This document shows positions 42,932 through 51,501 of a stretch of DNA of 64,000 bases, piece after piece. Within the stretch, counting starts at the first letter, position 1. The number at the start of each line of letters is the position of its first letter. This stretch comes from Chlorogloeopsis fritschii. GTDB taxonomy: Bacteria > Cyanobacteriota > Cyanobacteriia > Cyanobacteriales > Nostocaceae. Made by a program: the position numbers and the translations under genes. The stretch lies in assembly GCF_043099315.1 (NCBI RefSeq), contig NZ_CP170746.1, one strand, 5' to 3'. Under the pieces are notes generated by a model that made no database searches, had not been told where the DNA came from, and saw only the letters and a program-made list of their open reading frames with translations.

Positions 42932-45736
42932 ATGACGGTTACAGCAGTTGCGGATAGATTGGTTATATCAGTAGAGACTCACTCCAGTCAGGCAGAAAAT
43001 ATCCATTATCAGGTTGTGCATTGGATACCAGGACGTTTTCGCATCCGAATTTCTCAACTACATGAGGATGAAGAATACACCACTAAACTTAAGTACGTTC
43101 TTGACACAATCGAATTTGTGACGGAAGTTGAAATCAATGCCCAAGCTAGTTCCCTGGTAGTCAATTACAAACATCAACCAACTGCAACTGCCATTGCCAT
43201 AGTTCAAGAAAAGCTATTCACTGCAATTCAGCGAGCGTCTGAAGTTGAAGTTCCTCTCGGATGGACAGGAGAAAAAGAAGAGAAAAAAGCTGATAATGAG
43301 GTTGATTTTGTAGAACGATTGGGATTTCCTATTGCTGGTTTGGTGTTGAGTGTAGGAGCACTAGTCGGCTTGCCAATTCCAGGTTTTGTGATTGCAGGTG
43401 TTGTATTTGTTGGTGCTATGCCAGTCTTTAAACGAGCATGGGAAGCAATTCAACAAGATCGTCAACTCACCATAGATTTCCTTGATGGTTTGGCAATCTC
43501 TTTACATACCCTCCAAGGACACTACTTTGCACCTTCCTTTATGTTGGGTTTAGTGGAAGGTGGTGAAGCAGTTCGGGATATGACTGCTCGTGGCAGTGAG
43601 CGGGCAAATCTCGACTTGATGTCTTGTTTGAACAAAACCACCATTGTCATTCGCGATGATCGGGAAATAGAAATCGACACGAAAGATGTGGTAGTGGGCG
43701 ATCGCGTCTTGGTATACCCCGGCGATCAGGTTCCCGTTGACGGCATTATCTTGACGGGTACTGGTATTCTTGACCAGTGCAAGCTGACTGGAGAATCAGT
43801 TCCTGTGACTCGTCGAGAAGGCGATGAGGTGTTTGCTTCAACGCTGCTAGTAGATGGTAACTTGATAATACTTGCAGAGCGAACTGGCAACAACACCCGT
43901 GCTGGTGTGATTGTCAACTTGATGCAGGCGGCTCCGGTGCATGATACCCGCGTCGAAAACTATGCGGCAACAGTGGCAAATCAGTTTGTGCTACCTACCC
44001 TGTTAATTGCTGGTGGCGTCGGACTTGCTTCAGGTAATATGAATCGGGCAGTTGCGCTGTTGACACTGGACTTTGGTACTGGCATTCGCGTTTCCGTCCC
44101 CACAACAATTCTCTCTGTACTCACCTACGCCGCTCGTAATGGCGTCCTTATTCGCAGTGGTCGAGCCATTGAAATTTTGGCAACCATCGACACCGTTGTC
44201 TTTGACAAGACAGGAACATTGACGATCGGACATGCAGGCGTCAATGACATTGATATCATGGACGATCGCTTTACCAAGGATGAGGTATTGTGTTTAGCTG
44301 CTACTGCTGAACAAGGGCTAACCCACCCAATTGCTGAAGCGATCGTTCACAATGCCAGAGATAAGGGACTTGTTCTCAAGGAATGTGAAGAGTGGGAGTA
44401 CAAGGTTGGTTTGGGTGCAGTCGCAAAAATCGACGGGATGCAGATCATTGTGGGCAGTCCCCGGTTTATGACTCAAGAAAACGTCGATCTAAATGAATAC
44501 GATCGCCGCTACCCAGATGCTAAGTCTGGAGGGCAATCTCTGGTCTACGTGGCAGGTGATGGCAAACTTATAGGTGTGATTCGCTATAGCGATCCACCAC
44601 GCGAAGAAAGTAAGGCAGTAATCAAAGAACTGAAGGAGATGGGCATCAATGCTTATATGTTAAGTGGTGATGTCACACGAGTAGCCAGAGCGATCGCTGG
44701 CAACTTGGGCATGAACCCCGATAACATCTATGCAGAAGCCTTTCCAGAGAAGAAAGTCGAAGTTGTCAAAGGATTGCACGACAGTGGTAAAACTGTTGCC
44801 TTCTGCGGAGACGGCATCAACGACTCAGCTGCTTTAGCGTATGCTGATGTTTCTATTTCCTTTGCGGGTGCAACAGACATTGCCAGAGAAACAGCTGATG
44901 TGGTGCTGATGGAAGACGACCTACGCGGCTTAATTATGGCAATTAAATGTGCCCGCCAAGCAATGGACATTATCTGGCAGAATACAGCGATCGTGGCAAT
45001 TCCTAACCTTGGCGCTCTACTTTCAGGTATTTTCTTTGCCCTCGATCCAATTTTGGCAGTGGTAATCAACAATGGTACTGCTATTTTGGCAGAACTAAAC
45101 GGTCTGCGCCCGTTGATGGGGCCGGGTGACGTCACTCCATTAGGACATACACTCAGCGCTGCCGAAATAGCCGAAGAAGAAAATCGGCTTCACCAGCATC
45201 AACCCACATCTACATCTAACCAAGTTCTACCAACCTATGATGTGCAGGTTGAAGAAGTTCTTGTCTCTTCTGAATTGCAATCCGAGGTGAAAAACAAGGT
45301 AGCTGACACCAACGGACATAGCAACCATGAAAATGGTAACGGTAATGGCAATGGTCATAAAGAAAATCCTGCCGTCATTCTCAATGGAGCAAACGGACAT
45401 AGTAACCACGAAAATGGCAATGGTCATAAAGAAAATCCTGCCATCACTCTAAATGGAGCAAATGGTTCCCAAGTAAAGAGCCAACCAACCACAGTTAAGG
45501 CTGCAAAACCTTCTGAAAAGAAGACACTACAACTAAAGCAAAGTGAATTAGCAAAACGGTTGGGATTATCTTCGCAATCACTAACACGTCACCGTTCCAG
45601 ACCTGGTTTCATTGAGTGGAGCAGAATCCAAGACCCAGAAGGTGTTGCTTGGGTATACGAACCAACAACTAAGTCTTTTCATGTAGTTGATTCCTTAGTC
45701 TACGGAGCACAATCGCCTGCCGAGAGTTTAGTTTAG
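42932..45736 (+). CDS. CoBaHMA-type P-type ATPase with C-terminal SSQSLT module
   Basis: A 934-residue relative of the ATPase at 37782. CoBaHMA/HMA_2-like domain at about 25-105 (YQVVHWIPGRFRIRISQL; no CxxC), TGES 286-289, D425-KTGT, HP 465-466, and GDGIND 626-631: all catalytic motifs intact. The CPC position reads SVPTT (388-392). After the last helices come a low-complexity linker with a tandem NGHSNHENGNGHKENPA-type repeat (794-843) and a C-terminal module at 868-920 (KQSELAKRLGLSSQSLT...DPEGVAWVYEP). That module resembles a helix-turn-helix followed by a small W-containing unit and is shared with the dead ATPase. AGGAG precedes ATG. The transported substrate is unknown; Ca2+, H+ or a lipid are options given the neighbours. 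Confidence 0.85.
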   Translation: MTVTAVADRLVISVETHSSQAENIHYQVVHWIPGRFRIRISQLHEDEEYTTKLKYVLDTIEFVTEVEINAQASSLVVNYKHQPTATAIAIVQEKLFTAIQRASEVEVPLGWTGEKEEKKADNEVDFVERLGFPIAGLVLSVGALVGLPIPGFVIAGVVFVGAMPVFKRAWEAIQQDRQLTIDFLDGLAISLHTLQGHYFAPSFMLGLVEGGEAVRDMTARGSERANLDLMSCLNKTTIVIRDDREIEIDTKDVVVGDRVLVYPGDQVPVDGIILTGTGILDQCKLTGESVPVTRREGDEVFASTLLVDGNLIILAERTGNNTRAGVIVNLMQAAPVHDTRVENYAATVANQFVLPTLLIAGGVGLASGNMNRAVALLTLDFGTGIRVSVPTTILSVLTYAARNGVLIRSGRAIEILATIDTVVFDKTGTLTIGHAGVNDIDIMDDRFTKDEVLCLAATAEQGLTHPIAEAIVHNARDKGLVLKECEEWEYKVGLGAVAKIDGMQIIVGSPRFMTQENVDLNEYDRRYPDAKSGGQSLVYVAGDGKLIGVIRYSDPPREESKAVIKELKEMGINAYMLSGDVTRVARAIAGNLGMNPDNIYAEAFPEKKVEVVKGLHDSGKTVAFCGDGINDSAALAYADVSISFAGATDIARETADVVLMEDDLRGLIMAIKCARQAMDIIWQNTAIVAIPNLGALLSGIFFALDPILAVVINNGTAILAELNGLRPLMGPGDVTPLGHTLSAAEIAEEENRLHQHQPTSTSNQVLPTYDVQVEEVLVSSELQSEVKNKVADTNGHSNHENGNGNGNGHKENPAVILNGANGHSNHENGNGHKENPAITLNGANGSQVKSQPTTVKAAKPSEKKTLQLKQSELAKRLGLSSQSLTRHRSRPGFIEWSRIQDPEGVAWVYEPTTKSFHVVDSLVYGAQSPAESLV
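45311..45460 (+). repeat. In-frame tandem duplication in the ATPase linker
   Basis: Two direct copies (45311-45391 and 45392-45460) encode a His/Asn/Gly-rich NGHSNHENGNG...HKENPA unit; the first copy is 12 bp longer through extra GGNAAT-type triplets. Synonymous differences between the copies show that the duplication is not brand new. Confidence 0.85.
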
Positions 45737-45744
45737 CTAGAAAA

Positions 45745-45776
45745 AGCATGGGATATCTTCATGGATCTCCCATGCT
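45745..45776 (+). terminator. Hairpin terminator of the third ATPase gene
   Basis: AGCATGGGA / TCCCATGCT arms with a 14-nt loop, preceded by AAAA and followed by TTCT, 9 bp after the stop. A short frame that starts at 45761 begins inside its loop, which argues against that start. Confidence 0.65.
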
Positions 45777-45808
45777 TTCTATTGTCATACTTGATACTGG
45801 ATTTCAAT

Positions 45809-46003
45809 TTCAAAATGAACTCACATACTGAGAATAATAAGCTCGACCAAGCTAAATTAGAATCCTACAGTTCTAAATTTATAATGAACTCATATGTAGC
45901 AAATAATGAGTTCATCAAAGTCAACATAGAGTCCTGTAAATTCAAATTCGTAATGAACTCATACCTAGAAAAAAATGAGCTAAATCAAATATTTGTACTT
46001 TGA
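45809..46003 (+). repeat. 69-bp tandem repeat (2.8 copies) in an open frame
   Basis: Units begin at 45809, 45878 and 45947, exactly 69 bp apart, each with (A/T)AATGAACTCA in the same place. The frame is open through all copies, giving 23-residue peptide repeats (F-x-M-N-S-[HY]...N-[KE]-[LF]...). ATG codons at 45815, 45884 or 45953 have no good ribosome-binding site, so expression is doubtful. Either a repeat-built small protein or a decaying minisatellite. Confidence 0.6.
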
Positions 46004-46146
46004 ATTCAACAAAGAATTTCTATGTTCCAAAGTGCTAAGTAAGTCGGCACAAATAAAGCTATTGTCATTGGTCATTAATTATTCTCCTTGTCCCCTTGTC
46101 CTCTTGTCCCCGTTCCCTTTGAAATTTCACAAATTTGGAGATTGTT

Positions 46147-46647
46147 ATGCTACACAGAATACTGGTTCCCATTGCTAGTTCTGACAGTGTTGGTAAATAT
46201 GTTTTTCGGGAGGCACTCGACCTAGCAAAAGCAACTGGAGCAAGCCTGAGATTAATACATATTTTATCTTTGGACGACAAAGACACCCCCGGTATATTGT
46301 CATTAATGAATACCCCAGAAAGCAAGAAACGCTGGGAAGAGTTTGAGAAGCCCGGTTTGGATCTACTCAAATCTTTTGCAAATGAAGCAATTGCAGCAGG
46401 CGTATCAACTGAATATTCTCAAAGTTTAGGTAGTCCTAGCCGCATTATCTGCGAAACAGCTAAAACTTGGGAAGCGGATTTAATCGTAATAGGACGTCGG
46501 GGAATTTCAGGAATTAGTGAATTGATTTTGGGTAGTGTCAGCAGCTATGTCACCCATCATGCACCTTGCTCAGTTCTAGTAGTGCAATCTTCAACTTCAG
46601 CTAAATCTGAAAACCTCAAAGAAATTCTATTGGCAAAACCTCTCTAA
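46147..46647 (+). CDS. Universal stress protein (UspA family)
   Basis: A 166-residue single UspA domain: MLHRILVPIASSDS at the start, ATGASLRLIHILS, then the ATP-loop-like GRRGISGISELILGSVSSYVTHHAPCSVLVV (G-2x-G-9x-G-(S/T) pattern GRRGISG...LGSVSSYV). This suggests nucleotide binding. ATG 46147 has GGAG six bases upstream; a TTG twelve bases earlier is in frame but unnecessary. It is placed between the third ATPase and cax, so a stress-linked regulatory role in the island is plausible. Confidence 0.88.
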   Translation: MLHRILVPIASSDSVGKYVFREALDLAKATGASLRLIHILSLDDKDTPGILSLMNTPESKKRWEEFEKPGLDLLKSFANEAIAAGVSTEYSQSLGSPSRIICETAKTWEADLIVIGRRGISGISELILGSVSSYVTHHAPCSVLVVQSSTSAKSENLKEILLAKPL

Positions 46648-47045
46648 TCTAAAAGTTGTTTAGCCATGAGAAAATAGCTGTAATATCAGGTTTATTGTAT
46701 TACCTGCATCATCAAAAAAACTGACTTCTAACAGTTTTGGGTAATCAACTAAACTTGATATTATTCATTAATAATTTCTAAACCAAAGGTTAGTTAGTCT
46801 TGACTCAATATTCAAGTATTTGGCTCAAGATGATTTTTAACACTAACTTTCCTAGTGGTTGCATATTATCTTGAAACGCTGCTTCTGTTACGGGATTTTT
46901 TATATTGGGCAAAATTTATTCAGTTTTTCCCAGTGAATTAACAAAGCTTTGCTGATTCGGGGTTTAAACTAAGTGTTTAATTACCTCGAAGTTGTCACGT
47001 TCTTCATTCTCTCCAGTTAAACAATTAAATTTTAGAGTGATAACT
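46648..47045. other. Spacer upstream of cax
   Basis: About 400 bp, AT-rich, no gene or strong repeat found; should hold the cax promoter. Confidence 0.45.
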
Positions 47046-48206
47046 ATGCCAGTCACAAAATCCAACCAAAAGATATTAAGCCCAACCAATCGCTTCATGT
47101 CCCGTAAAGATGCATTGCTTTTACGAATGCTGATTTTTGTACCCATCTGCTTGATTTTGAGTAGACTGGATCTCGATCCATTGCTTGTCTTTATTACAGC
47201 AGGTTTGGCAATTATCCCCTTAGCAGCCTGGATTGCCAACTTTACAGAAGCGATCGCTACTCGTATTGGCCCTACTTTTGGCGGTTTGCTCAACGCAACC
47301 TTCGGCAATGCGACTGAAATGATTGTCTCCGTAGTTGCCCTGCAAGCGGGATTGATAGAAGTAGTCAAAGCTAGTTTAATGGGTTCAATGATGGCAAACC
47401 TATTATTGGGTCTGGGTTTTGCTCTCTTCTTAGGGGGATTGCAGATCCCGAAGCAGCCTTTTCAACTGAATTCAGAAAATCTTGGTACTGTAGCGCGGGT
47501 TAATGCCTCTTTGCTTAACTTGGTAGTTGTTTTCTTGCTAGCACCGACTGCAATTGAGTTAACTTCTATTTCTTTACACCTGGAAACAACCAATGATTTT
47601 TCTTATATTGCCTCAGCACTGATGCTGATTTGTTACGTTTTGATGCTGTTGTTCTCAATGAAAACCCATAGCTATCTTTACGGATTAGATGAAGATGCCG
47701 AACCCGAAAGCTATGGCAGCGAAGCGAGGGGTTTGTATAAATTAAAACTCCACATCGGACTGCTTGTGGGAACAACAATAATTCTGTTATTTGTCTCGGA
47801 AGTACTTGTCAGTAGTTTAGAAGAGGCGATCGCCACCACAGGTTTGACAGAGCTTTTTACTGGAGTCATTCTGATTCCTATGTTTGGAGCAGCAGTGGAA
47901 ATCATTACCTGCGGTATTTGCGGCACCAAAAATAAGGTTGAGTTAGCGTCTTCTGTCGCGATCGGCTCTAGCTTACAAATTGCTATGTTTGTGACTCCGA
48001 TTTTAGTTTTTGCTGGTTTGATTATGGGTAAGCCAATGAACTTAGACTTTGACAACTTTATAGTCTTGGGGTTAGGCATTGCAGTTTTAATGACGAATTC
48101 CGTCAAAACCGATAGACGCGCTAACTGGCTAGAGGGAATATTACTGTTGATAACTTATGCGATGCTAGCCACTGCTTTCTTCCTGCATCCTTCTATAGCA
48201 GGCTAG
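47046..48206 (+). CDS. cax: Ca2+/H+ antiporter (CaCA/CAX family)
   Basis: Exchanges cytosolic Ca2+ for H+ across a membrane. The 386 residues have about eleven helices with the two inverted alpha-repeats. The first is intact (GGLLNATFGNATEMIVSVVAL). The second reads GAAVEIITCGICGTKNKVELASSVAIGSSLQIAMFV, where the usual GNAAEH becomes GAAVEI, keeping the essential Glu but losing Asn and His. An acidic loop (DEDAEPESYGSE) separates the halves. ATG 47046 is preferred over an in-frame TTG at 46992, which would add an unlikely N-terminus. A truncated paralogue lies at 30329-30628. It is one of the gene types reported near ccyA in carbonate-forming cyanobacteria. Confidence 0.88.
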   Translation: MPVTKSNQKILSPTNRFMSRKDALLLRMLIFVPICLILSRLDLDPLLVFITAGLAIIPLAAWIANFTEAIATRIGPTFGGLLNATFGNATEMIVSVVALQAGLIEVVKASLMGSMMANLLLGLGFALFLGGLQIPKQPFQLNSENLGTVARVNASLLNLVVVFLLAPTAIELTSISLHLETTNDFSYIASALMLICYVLMLLFSMKTHSYLYGLDEDAEPESYGSEARGLYKLKLHIGLLVGTTIILLFVSEVLVSSLEEAIATTGLTELFTGVILIPMFGAAVEIITCGICGTKNKVELASSVAIGSSLQIAMFVTPILVFAGLIMGKPMNLDFDNFIVLGLGIAVLMTNSVKTDRRANWLEGILLLITYAMLATAFFLHPSIAG

Positions 48207-48308
48207 TGGTTCATGTCGTTAATTGTAATGGGTATGAAATCCCTGATTTCTTTAATGATGCTGTTGGTGAATGGTGAGTATGACCCTCGTTAGTCCACAA
48301 ATTGGCAT

Positions 48309-48336
48309 GTAGAGACGCGATTAATCGCGTCTCTAC
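48309..48336. repeat. 28-bp GTAGAGACGCGA palindrome, copy 1
   Basis: Arms GTAGAGACGCGA / TCGCGTCTCTAC around TTAA, lying between the convergent cax and ArsA-like genes where it may serve as a bidirectional terminator. Related copies are at 49595 and (shorter) 23368. Confidence 0.75.
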
Positions 48337-48337
48337 C

Positions 48338-49456
48338 CTATTCTTGCTTCTCTTCAAAAGCAACGATCAAATATGGTTCTTCAAATTTGCCTGCTTTAAT
48401 AGATAGCTTTTGCAAATCTGGAGGTAAAAAGATATTTCGCCGTTGCTCCCCTGCTTCAACAGTCAGTTCTTTACCATATTGAGTTAGCTTCACCTGTTTT
48501 TTAGTGAATCCCGGTAAAAATACAAATAATTGACGGGATTCTAGATCGATCTTGAGAGGCAAAGGAGAGCGATGATTGTCGTTGAAATCAGGTAGGGCTT
48601 TTAGCAAAGGGTTCCAGTTATGCTCATGTAAAGCTGGAATGGGAGTAACACTCAACGGAGTAAAGGCTTGATGTAAATCGGTTAGATTGCCATCTTCCTG
48701 GCATTGATAAGCTAGAACACCATTGACGGTTAGGTTGATCTGTTGAGCGCTTCCCCAAAGCCATCGAGTCTCAGCGATCGCTCCCATTTCATTACTAGTT
48801 ACCAGGTAGGATGTCAGTTTGCTGGTATCTCCCACCACAGCAATACCTTCAGCAATCCAACTGCGGACTTGATCCACACCTTGTTGTAATTTTTCAGCAT
48901 CCACATTTGCCGAAACAATAGCAGAAGCGATCGGCCCGCCAATCGAATCAGCTATTTTGTGTAAGCTAAATCCCTCAAATATCTTCCCAAACCGCTGAAA
49001 ATACCAGTCCAGCATCCCTGGTATACCTAACATCCGCAGCGTTTCTAAATCTCCCCGACTATCATAGACAATGACTTCATACTCGCCACTTTGATAGTAT
49101 TGGCGCATAGCATTAAAATAGAGGAAACTGTCAAATCCAGGCAGCAAAATCAACTCCCCAGAATAAATTTCTTCAGAGTCAGGTATTGGGATATAGAGAG
49201 ATAATAGTTTCTTAACTTCTTCCCAGGTTTGGTCAAGCATTGTTGTAACTTGCAGCTGCACAGCTTGGAGATTGGGAGCAACAACCTGGGAAATATGCGT
49301 CAGAGGGGTTTGCAACAAAATTTCAGCATTGGGACTAGGGTTATGAGTGACAAACAACACTTCTTTTCCCTGTTGAGAAAACCACTTGGCAGTGGCGATC
49401 GCTAGCGTTGTCTGTCCTATCCCTGCTTTACCAATAAATGTAATGATTCTGCTCAT
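48338..49456 (-). CDS. ArsA/Get3-like protein with C-terminal HSP20-like domain, altered P-loop
   Basis: ArsA-type anion-pump ATPase fold: N-terminal MSRIITFIGKAGIGQTTLAIA, a central part with GVDQVRSWIAEGIAVVGDTSKL and the late NGVLAYQ strand, and a C-terminal HSP20-like beta domain (about 300-368, LPLKIDLESRQLFVFLPGF...YGKELTVEAGEQRRNIFLP). Arsenite pumping is unlikely because no conserved Cys triad is seen. The deviant Walker A GKGGxGKTT reads GKAGIGQTT: the signature lysine is kept (K10) but the canonical lysine is Gln15. ATP hydrolysis may be weak or lost. It converges on cax with the palindrome between. Confidence 0.8.
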   Translation of the reverse strand: MSRIITFIGKAGIGQTTLAIATAKWFSQQGKEVLFVTHNPSPNAEILLQTPLTHISQVVAPNLQAVQLQVTTMLDQTWEEVKKLLSLYIPIPDSEEIYSGELILLPGFDSFLYFNAMRQYYQSGEYEVIVYDSRGDLETLRMLGIPGMLDWYFQRFGKIFEGFSLHKIADSIGGPIASAIVSANVDAEKLQQGVDQVRSWIAEGIAVVGDTSKLTSYLVTSNEMGAIAETRWLWGSAQQINLTVNGVLAYQCQEDGNLTDLHQAFTPLSVTPIPALHEHNWNPLLKALPDFNDNHRSPLPLKIDLESRQLFVFLPGFTKKQVKLTQYGKELTVEAGEQRRNIFLPPDLQKLSIKAGKFEEPYLIVAFEEKQE

Positions 49457-49594
49457 TGAAATTTTAACCTTTCACTCTAGAATTACTCAAATCCATGCGA
49501 AAGTTAGGTGATAAAAAACTCCAGCCAGTATTAGACAGAGTTAATTATCCCAAACTGCAAGTATTCGGGTAATTCTATGTGAGCATTTCTCGTT

Positions 49595-49622
49595 GTAGAG
49601 ACGCGAAATTTCGCGTCTCTAC
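49595..49622. repeat. 28-bp GTAGAGACGCGA palindrome, copy 2
   Basis: Arms GTAGAGACGCGA / TCGCGTCTCTAC, identical to the copy at 48309, with AATT in the centre instead of TTAA. Located about 140 bp upstream of the ArsA-like start. Confidence 0.75.
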
Positions 49623-49689
49623 AGCACACAGAATCCTTGAGATATCGTTGATTTTCATCATTCACATCAGACATCAATTACTAAAAATT

Positions 49690-49713
49690 GGCCTATTTTT
49701 AGAAAAATAGGCC
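49690..49713 (-). terminator. Terminator of the 48-aa DUF454-like gene
   Basis: Arms GGCCTATTTTT / AAAAATAGGCC with a 2-nt loop, then on the minus strand an AATTTTT tract, 15 bp after the stop of the small minus-strand gene. Confidence 0.65.
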
Positions 49714-49727
49714 GATTAATTCGGAAT

Positions 49728-49874
49728 TTAAGGTTCTAGAGTACTAAAGCAAGCCGCAGCTACCAGAAGAAATGGAGTACCAGGAATCAAAGGCAGAAGT
49801 ATTCCAACAACACCTACTACAGCGGATATAGAGCCAACAACAATTCTTGCGGCATTCCTCATCTGCTTAAACAT
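49728..49874 (-). CDS. Short DUF454/YbaN-like membrane protein (48 aa)
   Basis: A 48-codon frame, MFKQMRNAARIVVGSISAVVG followed by VVGILLPLIPGTPFLLVAAACFS. The GxxGILLPLxPGTPFLLxAAxCF pattern is that of the N-terminal two helices of DUF454 (YbaN-type) inner-membrane proteins, normally about 120 residues; the rest is absent. It ends 15 bp before a good terminator, so it may be a stable short form rather than a broken gene. Weak ribosome-binding site (GGAC ten bases before ATG). Confidence 0.55.
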   Translation of the reverse strand: MFKQMRNAARIVVGSISAVVGVVGILLPLIPGTPFLLVAAACFSTLEP

Positions 49875-50122
49875 AATTGATTTGTCCAAATACTTGCTAT
49901 TTTCTACTAATTGAAATTTACCAGAAAAATTACTTCTTGATTCAGAAAATTAATAGTACGTTACTATACTAATAGTTGATTGCAACTATAAGCTAAAGTT
50001 CATCCCTTAACCCTATTTTTCGTAGAAAATTCTATCATCCTTGCATGGGATTGGTGGTAAGGTGATGTTAATGGTAATGTATTCCGTAAATATTCCCTTC
50101 AAACATAATATTTGAGGTGCTT

Positions 50123-50332
50123 ATGTACTCTTCCTTGAGCTTTGCCCCTAGAAACAGTGGTTGGACTCGACCGTTCCATCGGTTTATGAATACACTTGCG
50201 TTCTTGCTTCCCAATATTTTGTTATCGCTAGTCATATCTATTATTGGTTCAATAATTCTGACCATTTTTGCCTATGGGTTGAGCGCGATCGCAGGGTTTC
50301 CGATTATGCCCTTTTTCCTGATTGTCATTTAA
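50123..50332 (+). CDS. Small two-helix membrane protein (69 aa)
   Basis: Start ATG with GAGG six bases upstream. A basic N-terminus (MYSSLSFAPRNSGWTRPFHRF) leads into two hydrophobic helices (NTLAFLLPNILLSLVISIIG and ILTIFAYGLSAIAGFPIMPFF). The last 4 bp overlap the end of the convergent AAA-like gene. Not recognised; it may be an accessory to membrane transport like other small proteins in the island. Confidence 0.5.
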   Translation: MYSSLSFAPRNSGWTRPFHRFMNTLAFLLPNILLSLVISIIGSIILTIFAYGLSAIAGFPIMPFFLIVI

Positions 50333-51501
50333 CTCAAACGGTGCTTCAGCCAAAATGCTAACAGCGGCATTGCTATTCGATAGCCATATTTAGAACCGTA
50401 AACAAGTCCTTTTTGCTCCAATCCAGCCAGCGCCCCTTGCAAACCTCCTCCTCTAGAAAGTTGGTGTTTCTCGATATAATCGCGTGAGTGAGGGCTATCA
50501 GTTGGATCGAGGGCAAGACTTTCTAAAACACGAGCCTGAATCGGTGGGAGCAGCAACAGCAAGGACTCAAAAGTTAGAGATAGATCTTCCACTAAACTGA
50601 GAGCACTACGATGGACGTGGTGAGTTTGAATCAATCCGTCTTCAAAAGGGTAAATTATTGGGGATGATTGCAGTTGAGAGTTTATGGCTCCAGATGCATT
50701 TTTCTGAGCACCTTGCTCCTTCATTTTTGCAAAAGCTCGGCAGTCCAGCCAAATGCGACGGGCAAGAGCGATCGCATCACCGAGATGACCTTGGACGTAA
50801 TTGAGAAACATATTTAGTGCTTGACTATCTGCTTCAAACTTGAGTCCTTCTGCTGCCATCGCATTTATAATCCAAGATTGGAGGTCTTTGCGCTCCAGAG
50901 GTGCTAAGGTAACGATATGCAAATTGCTTTCATAAACCCAGGGTTCTGGAACCGTAGCAATGAGGACATAACTGACACGGTTTTGCCGATCGACTTCCTG
51001 GCGCAAGTAATCTTCCCACTTCCCAGTTCGATCCCAAGAGCGAATGTGAGGAAAATTTTGAAATACTAACACAACTCGGCAATCCAGCCATTCTGCCATC
51101 ACTTGCGGCAGGGTCAACAGAGCTTTGAGGATATCCCAGTTATCCTTAGCTGGGACGTGCCATACTAAGCGAGTTCGTCGCGTCAAATATTGTTCCAGAA
51201 TCAACGGATGTTCAGTACTCCATCGTTGGATCAGTTCTAGCTCCGCTGGATCTGAGAACACTTCCACTAGTCCTTCTGCCAACAATTCCAAAAACCGAGA
51301 AGAATTTGTCACTCGCAAACAGTCAATTTCCAACACCCTAGCTCCTATCTGTTGGGCAGCCCAACGAATGAGCGATCGCCGTCCATTCCCCGGAACACCT
51401 GCCACCATCAAGTCGCCATCCTGAGCAAGAACTGCGCTGACTTGCTCTAGTTCTGCCTGTCTGCCAACTAGATATCGGGGAACAAAAGGATTGCTGACCA
51501 T
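50329..51501 (-). CDS. AAA/STAND-like ATPase-fold protein with altered nucleotide site
   Basis: A 390-residue protein with an ORC/STAND-like layout: a guard sequence RYLVGRQAELEQVSAVL, P-loop region VAGVPGNGRRSLIRW (35-46), a Walker B-like strand CRVVLVFQNFPH, a sensor strand YVLIATVPEP and a C-terminal winged-helix-like part (VLESLALDPTD...LQGALAGLEQKGLVY). The Walker A lysine is Arg (GNGRRS) and the Walker B acid is absent (FQN), so ATP binding is doubtful. It probably acts as a DNA-binding or scaffolding pseudo-ATPase. Divergent from pacL by 375 bp, so it could regulate that gene. Confidence 0.65.
   Translation of the reverse strand: MVSNPFVPRYLVGRQAELEQVSAVLAQDGDLMVAGVPGNGRRSLIRWAAQQIGARVLEIDCLRVTNSSRFLELLAEGLVEVFSDPAELELIQRWSTEHPLILEQYLTRRTRLVWHVPAKDNWDILKALLTLPQVMAEWLDCRVVLVFQNFPHIRSWDRTGKWEDYLRQEVDRQNRVSYVLIATVPEPWVYESNLHIVTLAPLERKDLQSWIINAMAAEGLKFEADSQALNMFLNYVQGHLGDAIALARRIWLDCRAFAKMKEQGAQKNASGAINSQLQSSPIIYPFEDGLIQTHHVHRSALSLVEDLSLTFESLLLLLPPIQARVLESLALDPTDSPHSRDYIEKHQLSRGGGLQGALAGLEQKGLVYGSKYGYRIAMPLLAFWLKHRLS

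Noticed and set aside
37782..45736. Copper/zinc-exporting ATPases
   Set aside because: The CPC membrane motif and CxxC metal-binding sites are both absent.
48338..49456. Arsenite-efflux ATPase (ArsA)
   Set aside because: The fold matches, but no arsenite-binding cysteines are seen, the P-loop is altered and no arsB/arsC neighbours exist.
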